NCBI GenBank assembly: GCA_028710685.1 | Contig: JAQTTQ010000007.1 | Location: forward strand, 1-42,071 | DNA length: 42,071 nucleotides | DNA from: Candidatus Omnitrophota bacterium | GTDB taxonomy: Bacteria; Omnitrophota; Gorgyraeia; Gygaellales; Profunditerraquicolaceae | Direction of reading: 5' to 3' | In this document: one piece after another, positions 1-6,508 of the stretch | Position numbering within the stretch: position 1 is the first letter of the stretch | How the letters are laid out: each line of letters opens with the position of its first letter | Position numbers and translations under genes: made by a program | Notes under the pieces: generated by a model | Database searches by the model: none | Told to the model about the DNA's origin: nothing | What the model saw: the letters and a program-made list of their open reading frames with translations, nothing else

Positions 1-240
1 GCTTGACTCCAGAATAAGCGCCATACTTTCATTGGGGCAAAGCCTGTAATCTATATCACAGGCGTTCAAAATAAGCGCCCGGGTCTTGGGGGAAAGGTCG
101 TCATGAAAATAGCTCTTTAGACGTTTTTTTAAAGACTTTGCCTTACCGATATAAATAACCTTGCCGGATGCATCTTTCATTAAATATACCCCGGAAGAAT
201 CAGAAGCAGTGGCTGCTTTTTCTTTTAAGATATTATTCAT
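1..240 (-). CDS. uvrC: Excinuclease ABC subunit C, N-terminal part (runs off window)
   Basis: Translating the minus strand from the ATG at 240 gives an open frame of 80 residues to the window edge. It carries a GIY-YIG nuclease start: GVYLMKD near residue 18, then VIYIGKAKSLKKRLKSYF. This is the typical UvrC N-terminus, which makes the 3' incision in nucleotide excision repair in a complex with UvrB. The ATG overlaps the murJ stop codon by 4 nt (ATGA), so it is probably translationally coupled to murJ. The rest of the gene lies outside the window. Other GIY-YIG proteins are possible, but the KAKSLKKR signature and the trailing ALILE segment fit UvrC best. Confidence 0.88.
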   Translation of the reverse strand, partial: MNNILKEKAATASDSSGVYLMKDASGKVIYIGKAKSLKKRLKSYFHDDLSPKTRALILNACDIDYRLCPNESMALILESS

Positions 241-1781
241 TTTCTCTTCACTAAGCCCCAGACCTGCCGTAACTCCTTAACTCTAAAAATAAAACAAAAA
301 AAGACGTAAGAAAATAAAGCTGCTATTAAAATAAATATCAGGCTTAAGAATTTATTCGTAATAATACCGCAAGAAAAATAGCATACCGCACCCATACCTA
401 GGCTTGAGGCAAGAATCCTCAGGAAAGAAAGCTTAATCTCTCCGACCCCAAAATCACCGGCCTTCCTCAGGGCCAGCAGAAACAAAACACAGAAGGTAAT
501 TACTCCGGATATTGACGTAGCCAGGGCAATACCGGCTATCTTAAGCGGAAACATCAATATAATATTTAATACTATATTTAAAGCCAAACCTAAAGCCGAA
601 ACCTTGGCCGGGGTGAGGGTATCTTTCATACTAAAGAAATACGACTGCAGCACCTTATTGGCGCCGTAAGCGCTTAAACCTATCCCGTAAAAAAAGAGGG
701 CTTCCGAGGTAAGCCTGGCAGAATAAGCATCAAATTTACCGCCGAAGAAAAGGTAATTCACCAATGGCCCGGCGAGGACCATCAGAAAAACCCCTGCCGG
801 CAACATAACAAAGAATACCGCGCGCAGCCCAAAAGAAAGAGTTTGTTTCAGTGCGCTAGAATCCTCTGCTATTGCCTGCCGGGAGAGGGTAGGAAGTATT
901 GCCTGGGAGATGGCATTACTGAAAATTCCCAACGGGAATTGGATCAAACGATAAGAAAAATACAAAACCGCAACCCCGCCCTCCCCCACTATCCAAAACA
1001 AGGAACCGAAGATAGAATCGACAAAATTATTAACCTGATAAATACAGGAACTTAAAATTCTAGGCAGCATGAGCCTGCGGATAGCCCTTGCCCCAGGATG
1101 ATTCAAGGTCTTGGGTAATTTGAACCTAAATCCCTTCTTGTAAAGCACGGGGATTTGTACAACTAACTGTAAAGCCCCTCCGATTAAAACCCCTAAAGCC
1201 AAACCCTTAACCCCCTCCCCGAAAATAAGAGCAAAAATAATTATGGAAATGTTTAGCAGGCAGGGCGCAAACGCAGGAACAGCAAAATGCCTCAAGGAAT
1301 TTAGCAATGCCGTGGCATATGCTGCCAGGCTAATTAATAAAATATAGGGAAAGATAATCCGGTTAAGCTTAACCGTTAAAGCGAACTTCTCCGCAGTGGC
1401 CAAGAAGCCCGGGGCGATAAGGCGCACGATAAAAGGAGAGAAGATTATGCCTAATACGGTTATAGACATCAGGATTACTAATAGGATGTTGAGCATAACA
1501 TTGGCTAACTCCCAAAATTCATCCTTTGAATGCTTAATCTTGTATTCGCTGAATATAGGGACAAACGCGGCATTAGTAGCCCCTTCGCCTACAAAATCAC
1601 GGAAAAGATTAGGGATCTTAAAAGCTATAACAAATACCTGCGCATAAAGATAAACCCCGAAAAGCCTTGCGATGATCACGTCGCGGACAAAACCCAGGAG
1701 GCGGGAAACAAAAGTACCCAAACCGATAATACCGGCTGATTTTGCTACTGCAAGGTTGGATTGGTCCTTATCTATTGACAT
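237..1781 (-). CDS. murJ: Lipid II flippase MurJ
   Basis: This 514-residue, highly hydrophobic protein has about 14 predicted membrane segments and the MurJ/MviN family signature near the N-terminus (GTFVSRLLGFVRD, about residues 22-34). It also has the FVGEGATNAAFVPIFSEY segment around residue 63-80. Family members flip lipid II across the inner membrane during peptidoglycan synthesis. The length is typical. The start codon lies at the -35 box of the divergent rpsT promoter, and the stop codon overlaps the uvrC start, so murJ and uvrC likely form one operon. A weak AAGG lies just upstream of the ATG. Confidence 0.93.
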   Translation of the reverse strand: MSIDKDQSNLAVAKSAGIIGLGTFVSRLLGFVRDVIIARLFGVYLYAQVFVIAFKIPNLFRDFVGEGATNAAFVPIFSEYKIKHSKDEFWELANVMLNILLVILMSITVLGIIFSPFIVRLIAPGFLATAEKFALTVKLNRIIFPYILLISLAAYATALLNSLRHFAVPAFAPCLLNISIIIFALIFGEGVKGLALGVLIGGALQLVVQIPVLYKKGFRFKLPKTLNHPGARAIRRLMLPRILSSCIYQVNNFVDSIFGSLFWIVGEGGVAVLYFSYRLIQFPLGIFSNAISQAILPTLSRQAIAEDSSALKQTLSFGLRAVFFVMLPAGVFLMVLAGPLVNYLFFGGKFDAYSARLTSEALFFYGIGLSAYGANKVLQSYFFSMKDTLTPAKVSALGLALNIVLNIILMFPLKIAGIALATSISGVITFCVLFLLALRKAGDFGVGEIKLSFLRILASSLGMGAVCYFSCGIITNKFLSLIFILIAALFSYVFFCFIFRVKELRQVWGLVKRK

Positions 1782-1803
1782 ATCTGCCTTATTATGTTAA
1801 TAT
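1775..1803 (+). promoter_or_regulatory. Sigma-70-type promoter of rpsT
   Basis: A perfect -35 box TTGACA (1775-1780) is followed after exactly 17 bp by TAATAT (1798-1803). The predicted transcript would start near 1810 and reach the rpsT ATG after about 26 nt containing an AGGAG ribosome site at 1823-1827. The -35 box overlaps the first codon of the divergent murJ. Confidence 0.8.
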
Positions 1804-1835
1804 TACTAAAATTTATAAAAATAGGAGATTTAAAT

Positions 1836-2099
1836 ATGCCAAGACGCAAAACCTCGATCAAGAAAACACGTTCCGATAGCAAAAAACACCTGCAAAATGT
1901 AAAGATTAAGCAAACCCTTAAGAAAACTATCAAAAAATTCCAGGGCTTAGTTACCGCAAAAAACCTGGACGAAGCAAAAAAGATGCTGGCCAGTGTTTTT
2001 TCTCAATTGGATAAGGCAGCAAAAAAAAGAACCATTCACCCGGCTACGGCAGACAGAAGAAAATCCCGCCTGATGAAACATTTAAGCAAGGGCGCATAA
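1836..2099 (+). CDS. rpsT: 30S ribosomal protein S20
   Basis: This is an 87-residue, strongly basic protein beginning MPRRKTSIKKTRSD and ending in DRRKSRLMKHLSKGA. It matches the S20 family, a helical-bundle protein that binds 16S rRNA in the small subunit. The ATG at 1836 was chosen over the in-frame upstream ATG at 1794 because AGGAG at 1823-1827 sits 8 nt before it and the usual S20 N-terminus starts here. It is monocistronic, with its own promoter upstream and a hairpin terminator downstream. Its last 18 nt overlap the 3' end of holA on the opposite strand. Confidence 0.95.
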   Translation: MPRRKTSIKKTRSDSKKHLQNVKIKQTLKKTIKKFQGLVTAKNLDEAKKMLASVFSQLDKAAKKRTIHPATADRRKSRLMKHLSKGA

Positions 2100-2720
2100 A
2101 TTAACCACTAATTTTTCAAGGGCAAAAACGGGCTTTAATCGGCCCGTTTTTATTTCTATATCGCAATTTAAAAGCAGCCTCAGCCTTATTTGCAGGCCGC
2201 GCGGATTAACCATATTATTCTCCAAAGAATACCTTAGTCCACCGAGTATCCTTTCCGCAGGCTCCCCTTCCCTTATAAGCTGATTTAATATCAATAAGGC
2301 CTTTCCTGCCTGCCTGTTTTCTATTTGGCGGCTTAAGTTGAAAGCGCTAGGAATAGCTTCTTCTTTAAAGCGTATTACCTTCGCATGTTTGCTTACGCTT
2401 CTTAAAAATGCGGCCTTTTGCCTCTCCTGTCCTATATCTAATATCAAAATAGTATTCTTATCCTGCCTGGCTGCCCATATAGCAATGAAATCATCTATTG
2501 CCTTTTGAAGCCCCTGAGCATCTCTTATCAATACTATCCTCTTATGAGAATTAAGCGGGATGCTTAAAAGCTTTTCCTGCAGCTCTTTAAGGGTGAGTTT
2601 CTCAGCATATAATACATCTAGGTTGAAATCTTCTAGTTTACGCGGGAGGGACTCTTCTTTGATACGTTTTAACGCTGCATCTTTGGCGGGAAGATCTTGG
2701 CCGATAAACAAATAGAGCAT
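2082..2720 (-). CDS. holA: DNA polymerase III delta subunit-like protein (short form)
   Basis: This 212-residue protein begins MLYLFIGQD and contains the delta-subunit features VLIRDAQGL (about 65-73) and TILILDIG (about 90). The C-terminal part includes AGKALLILNQLIREGEPAERILGGL and a terminal helix set with IKTGRLKPVFALEKL. HolA opens the sliding clamp in the clamp loader. Typical bacterial HolA is about 330-345 residues, so much of the linker/lid region between the AAA+-like and collar domains is missing or very short here, while both ends are recognisable. The upstream lptE stop is 6 nt away. Confidence is lowered by the unusual length. Confidence 0.72.
   Translation of the reverse strand: MLYLFIGQDLPAKDAALKRIKEESLPRKLEDFNLDVLYAEKLTLKELQEKLLSIPLNSHKRIVLIRDAQGLQKAIDDFIAIWAARQDKNTILILDIGQERQKAAFLRSVSKHAKVIRFKEEAIPSAFNLSRQIENRQAGKALLILNQLIREGEPAERILGGLRYSLENNMVNPRGLQIRLRLLLNCDIEIKTGRLKPVFALEKLVVNLCALA
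2124..2151 (+). terminator. Intrinsic terminator of rpsT, inside the holA coding sequence
   Basis: A perfect inverted repeat, AAAAACGGGC (2124-2133) and GCCCGTTTTT (2142-2151), is separated by an 8-nt loop and is U-rich on the plus strand. It lies 25 nt after the rpsT stop. On the other strand the same bases encode the C-terminal segment of HolA (around TGRLKPV). An A-tract flanks the other side, so it might act bidirectionally. Confidence 0.75.
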
Positions 2721-2726
2721 TTTTAC

Positions 2727-3284
2727 TTACCAATCTTCGACTGTCCGCTCAACAACCCTGCGGGCTAGATCGTTAAGCGCATCAACAACCGCATTACTCT
2801 CTGATTGTGCCTGCGGGCCGGTAACAAAGTAAATTGAATCGCCGATAAAACCATTCTCCTGCCAGAGTATCTTATCTGTCTTGCTATCCCAAAGGCTTAT
2901 ATTGACTACCAGGTTAATACGATATTCGCTTACATCATCATTATCTAGGTAACGCAAGGGATCTTTACGGAATTCAACCACCTCTCCCTTTAAAATTAAG
3001 TCTGCCAGTTCTTTAGCGGCCGGTTTTAAATTACCATCAAATAAATACCTGTTATTCACATACCTGGTAATCTCCGTCTCAATCATCGGGCGGTAAATCC
3101 TGTATTTTCTGGCGGCATTAGCCTCGCTGGTGATGTCGATTCGGTTTATAAATGGGGTTACATAAATGGTTTTAAAATCATCCGCAATCATAGAGCGCGT
3201 AGTATAGCCGCAACCGGAAAGCATTACCGAGGATAGACAACAGAGAGCAAAAACAAAAAAGTAATGACAGCTTAATTTCTTCAT
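2727..3284 (-). CDS. lptE: LptE-like LPS-assembly lipoprotein
   Basis: This 185-residue protein has a signal peptide and a lipobox ending at Cys25 (VMLSGC), followed by GYTTRSM. The mature region has the LptE/RlpB-like pattern: IYVTPFINR, then an ETEITRYVNNRYLFDG segment and a beta-rich end. LptE plugs and helps assemble the LptD lipopolysaccharide translocon in the outer membrane. The ATG overlaps the bamD-like gene's stop by 4 nt, and holA follows 6 nt downstream, so all three are probably one operon. Confidence 0.8.
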   Translation of the reverse strand: MKKLSCHYFFVFALCCLSSVMLSGCGYTTRSMIADDFKTIYVTPFINRIDITSEANAARKYRIYRPMIETEITRYVNNRYLFDGNLKPAAKELADLILKGEVVEFRKDPLRYLDNDDVSEYRINLVVNISLWDSKTDKILWQENGFIGDSIYFVTGPQAQSESNAVVDALNDLARRVVERTVEDW

Positions 3285-4222
3285 TTTCTATTCTCCAATT
3301 CCTGCAGCTTTGCTAAAGACTTTGCCGCCCAGATACTCTTAGGATAATTATCTACCACGTAATTATAATATATGTTTGCCGCCTTATAGGATTTCTGCTT
3401 TTCGTAGAATCTTGCGGTATTAAAACTGGACTCGGCCTCTTTCTCATTCAGCTTGGCTATATTAGCTTCGGCCTCTAGCGAAAGGACTGCATCCGGATGA
3501 TCCCTGACAAATTCCTCGAATTTCTGCTTGGCCTCTCCGGCTGCGCCCTGGTCATAATCTGGGCTGCGCGATAATGCTGCGCGACAGGAAGCAATCTGGA
3601 ACCTAGATGGCTCGCTCCACTCGCTGTCGGGGTAATTTGAGATCACTTTATTAAAAGCCTCTTCTGCTTCATAATAACGCTGCAGGCTCTTCAAAACCAA
3701 ACCAAGCCTATACTGCGCCTTGGGGGCTAAAGGCCCATAAGTAGAATTTTCTACTACCTTAGTGTATATTTCAACCGCCGGATTTTCAACCGGCAGAGTA
3801 ATACCCAGGGCCTTGCGCTTATAACCAGACATAAACTTATCGGCAATGTTATATTCTCTCTCAATGGCCTCTTTTATCCTCTCAGAAAAAGGATATTTAT
3901 CAATTAACCTCTGGTAAGCCTGGTATGCTTCGTAAAAATTCTCCCGCGCCTCCTCAATCAGGCCTAAATAATACTGAGACTCTGAGGCCTCAAAAGACTT
4001 AGGGTATTCTTTAAGCAGCTTCCTGAATTCGCGCCGGGCTTCCTCAAACTTACCTTCACCATAGAAACTCAGGGCGTAATCAAACTGCGCCTTAGGGCTC
4101 TCCTTAGCGACATTCTTCGGGTTAACCCATTTCCCGGTCTTAGGGGTCCAGATCCAGAAAGGATAAGCAGGGTTGGCTGAAATGGAAAAAATAATGAGGA
4201 AAATTAATATTATCCGCCGCAT
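3281..4222 (-). CDS. bamD: BamD-like outer-membrane assembly TPR protein
   Basis: This 313-residue protein has an N-terminal signal sequence (about 1-22) and several tetratricopeptide repeats. Examples are AQFDYALSFYGEGKFEEARREF near 45-65, SQYYLGLIEEARENFYEAYQAY near 85-107, and a last repeat near 265-295. The organisation fits BamD/YfiO, which helps the BAM complex insert beta-barrel proteins. It is odd that no cysteine follows the signal sequence, whereas classical BamD is a lipoprotein. It could therefore be a periplasmic BamD/YbgF-type relative. A consensus-like promoter lies directly upstream. Confidence 0.7.
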   Translation of the reverse strand: MRRIILIFLIIFSISANPAYPFWIWTPKTGKWVNPKNVAKESPKAQFDYALSFYGEGKFEEARREFRKLLKEYPKSFEASESQYYLGLIEEARENFYEAYQAYQRLIDKYPFSERIKEAIEREYNIADKFMSGYKRKALGITLPVENPAVEIYTKVVENSTYGPLAPKAQYRLGLVLKSLQRYYEAEEAFNKVISNYPDSEWSEPSRFQIASCRAALSRSPDYDQGAAGEAKQKFEEFVRDHPDAVLSLEAEANIAKLNEKEAESSFNTARFYEKQKSYKAANIYYNYVVDNYPKSIWAAKSLAKLQELENRK

Positions 4223-4351
4223 AATGCTATAACTTTAACATACTACTACGCTTTTGTCAAACAAGAAATAGCAAAATAGGGGACGGTTCTCATAAACGCT
4301 AACCCTTTAACACCAATAGTTTAGAGAAACAGCATATTATATAATAACTTC
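4223..4351. other. Intergenic region with possible REP-like fragment
   Basis: This 129-nt gap between comEC and the bamD-like gene contains the bamD promoter and, at 4277-4291, the string TAGGGGACGGTTCTC. Similar GGGGACGGTTCT strings occur in repeats near Y1-type (REP-associated) transposases in many environmental genomes; that association is from memory, not a search. No hairpin partner is visible here and no transposase is near. Confidence 0.3.
4232..4260 (-). promoter_or_regulatory. Promoter of the bamD-lptE-holA operon (near-leaderless)
   Basis: On the minus strand TTGACA (4255-4260) and TAAAGT (4232-4237) are spaced by 17 bp, with an extended TGn before the -10 box. The predicted start at about 4225 leaves only about 3 nt before the ATG at 4222. 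Confidence 0.6.
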
Positions 4352-5734
4352 TTAAAGATAACGATAGGCAAAAGGCAGGTCGCTAAAGAATCTACCAAGC
4401 CACAAGAGAAGAAATACTATTAGCTCGTTAAAACCTGCAAAGGCTCCCAGCAAAACAGGGGGAAAAACGCTTGCAATAGCCAGGCTTAATCCCGAAATAA
4501 TAAGCAAGGAAGCCAGCGGGATAATAAAAAGGTTAGCTAAAATGGCAACCGGAGAAATAATCTTAAAATAGTAAGCTATTAATCCGGCTGTACCAAGCCA
4601 GGCAGAAAAAGAGATCAGTAGGCTATTCGCAATAACCTTTAAAAACCCTATCCGTAACCTTTCTACCTGGAATAACGCCTTTAGGCAAGGGTATAAATAG
4701 GCTATCGCCGCGACGCTAGCAAATGAAAGCTGGAAACTAATCGAAAAAAGGTCCCGGGGATTGATAGCTAGTATAAATAACGCAGCCAAAGATAGAGAAC
4801 TTTTAAGTGATGTTTCTCTCTGTAGAAAACAACCTATAGTCAAAAATACTCCCATAACGGTCGCACGCATAACCGGAGTTGAGGCACCGGTAATAAAACA
4901 ATAAAGAATTAAAAAAAATATCACCCCAAAATACCGTATCCTCCTGGGAATACGCAATATCTTAAGCAATACCCCTGATATAAACGCAATAACCCCTACA
5001 TGAAAACCGCTTACCACCATTATATGCACCGTAGCAGATTTAACCATATAATCATATACAGCTGCAGGGATGCTTTTTTTATCGCCTAAAATCATGGCCC
5101 TGTTAATACTTGCGGCTAAAGGGGAAAGGTGCCGCAGGAATACAGACTCTGCATTATCTTTCAGGAAAAAGGCCGACTTTTTAAATAGGCTCCCCTTGTT
5201 TGTATTTAAACGAGTTACTGAAGAACTTTTTTTTACCTGCATTAAAAGCGGTATTTTACCCGTAAAAAAACGATAAGGCCTGTAGGCAGAGCCGAACAAT
5301 ATTAACTCCTCTCCATATGAGAAATTATTTATCCCTTTAACAGCTACCCGGATATTCCCGCAGGATTTATATCTCTTTCCTTCAAGCCCCAATTCCTCGA
5401 CCCTGAAAATAAACGAAGAACCGGCATCCTTAAAGACAGGTTTACTGTTAATAAAACCTTTGATAATATAAGGGCCATTATTCCGGTAGCGGATATAACG
5501 GCCTATATCTGTTTTAGGGGTTGTATATGAATTTTTAAGGCAAAGCGCCCCTAAGGTAAATATTAATGCGCAAAGCGTGACTTCAAAACTTAAGCCCTTA
5601 TTTATAAGGAGCATGCAAGATAGAGCAAGGATAAGAGCGATGATATAGAAAGCCTGGAAAGAAACCTTAAATAAATATACGCATATTATCCCCATGCAGA
5701 AAAAGACAACAAAACAACCCAAAACATTCTTCAT
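4352..5734 (-). CDS. comEC: ComEC/Rec2-type DNA-uptake membrane channel, lacking the metallo-beta-lactamase domain
   Basis: This 460-residue protein has N-terminal membrane helices and an OB-like DUF4131 region (about 20-170), followed by the Competence domain with the hallmark VVSGFHVG near residue 240. Several membrane helices run to the end. ComEC forms the inner-membrane channel for single-stranded DNA uptake. Full-length ComEC often carries a C-terminal metallo-beta-lactamase-like domain (total 700-800 residues); here the frame ends directly after the membrane domain, and the 129 nt downstream encode nothing. It follows comEA with no gap. Confidence 0.88.
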   Translation of the reverse strand: MKNVLGCFVVFFCMGIICVYLFKVSFQAFYIIALILALSCMLLINKGLSFEVTLCALIFTLGALCLKNSYTTPKTDIGRYIRYRNNGPYIIKGFINSKPVFKDAGSSFIFRVEELGLEGKRYKSCGNIRVAVKGINNFSYGEELILFGSAYRPYRFFTGKIPLLMQVKKSSSVTRLNTNKGSLFKKSAFFLKDNAESVFLRHLSPLAASINRAMILGDKKSIPAAVYDYMVKSATVHIMVVSGFHVGVIAFISGVLLKILRIPRRIRYFGVIFFLILYCFITGASTPVMRATVMGVFLTIGCFLQRETSLKSSLSLAALFILAINPRDLFSISFQLSFASVAAIAYLYPCLKALFQVERLRIGFLKVIANSLLISFSAWLGTAGLIAYYFKIISPVAILANLFIIPLASLLIISGLSLAIASVFPPVLLGAFAGFNELIVFLLLWLGRFFSDLPFAYRYL

Positions 5735-6064
5735 CTACTGCACCATGATATAATCTTTAATTTTATCGAATTTAGCTTCAGTAATGCCTTTTATACCCTT
5801 AAGCTCCTCCAGGCTCCTAAAACCTTTATTAAGTTCCCTGGAATCAATAATGCGCTGAGATAACCTATCACCGATTCCTGATACGCTCATTAAAAGTTTC
5901 TTATCCGCAGTATTTATATTTATCTTACCCAAACTTTGGTTAAGACGGCCTAGGCTCTTTCCTGCGGTAAAATGCTTGCATGCAAAATTTATCCCCAACC
6001 CTAAAAGATAAATTAAAAGAATGAATACAACCGCCCTTCGTTCATCATTAGTAAGATTAAGCAT
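5735..6064 (-). CDS. comEA: ComEA-like helix-hairpin-helix DNA-binding protein
   Basis: This 109-residue protein has one N-terminal membrane segment (about 12-28) and a C-terminal double helix-hairpin-helix domain: INTADKKLLMSVSGIGDRLSQRII and then FRSLEELKGIKGITEAKFDKI. This is the ComEA architecture: a membrane-anchored protein that binds incoming double-stranded DNA. A strong ribosome site (GGGAGGTGA) precedes the ATG. The next gene, comEC, begins immediately after its stop, which supports a competence role. Confidence 0.88.
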   Translation of the reverse strand: MLNLTNDERRAVVFILLIYLLGLGINFACKHFTAGKSLGRLNQSLGKININTADKKLLMSVSGIGDRLSQRIIDSRELNKGFRSLEELKGIKGITEAKFDKIKDYIMVQ

Positions 6065-6126
6065 TAATTCACCTCCCTAATCCTAATAGACGCAAAAAAC
6101 CCTGAAATCTAACGCTTTTTTTATGG

Positions 6127-6132
6127 TATACT
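6127..6132 (+). promoter_or_regulatory. Putative -10 box of the receiver gene (leaderless)
   Basis: TATACT at 6127-6132 lies 7 nt before the ATG at 6140, placing the predicted transcription start at or next to the A of the start codon. The -35 match is weak (CTGAAA at 6102-6107, 19-bp spacing). The only purine stretch, AAGG, is 1 nt from the ATG, too close to act as a ribosome site. Confidence 0.4.
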
Positions 6133-6139
6133 TTAAGGT

Positions 6140-6508
6140 ATGGGCAAGAGGATCTTGATTATAGATGATGACTATAACGGAGCAAAACAAACCAAAGAGG
6201 CCTTGAAAAAAGAGGGCTTTGAGGTAAGTTACGCCTATAGCGCAGAAGAGGGATTCGATAAAATGAAGGAGTCCAAGCCCAATCTCATACTTCTTGATTT
6301 GGTCCTTGCTGATGAAAGCGGATTCAAGGTAGCCCAGCAGATAAAGGAGATCCCTGCCTATGCAGATATCCCGATTATTGCCATATCGCTAAAAAAAGAG
6401 GCTATAGATAAACATATAGCCTCGAAAATCGGTATTATTGACTACCTGGAGAAGCCCCTGGATATGGATAAGCTTCTCTTCAGGATAAAAGATATCCTCA
6501 ATATTTAA
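6140..6508 (+). CDS. Single-domain response regulator (receiver only)
   Basis: This 122-residue protein is a complete CheY-like receiver domain with acidic pocket Asp9-Asp11, phospho-acceptor Asp53 (LILLDLVL), Ser83 at the switch position and Lys105 followed by Pro (EKP). No output domain is present, so it would act by protein-protein contact. No histidine kinase lies nearby, so the partner is unknown. It is a single plus-strand gene between comEA and leuS, and its stop codon directly abuts the leuS stop on the other strand. It probably starts on a leaderless transcript. Confidence 0.85.
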   Translation: MGKRILIIDDDYNGAKQTKEALKKEGFEVSYAYSAEEGFDKMKESKPNLILLDLVLADESGFKVAQQIKEIPAYADIPIIAISLKKEAIDKHIASKIGIIDYLEKPLDMDKLLFRIKDILNI

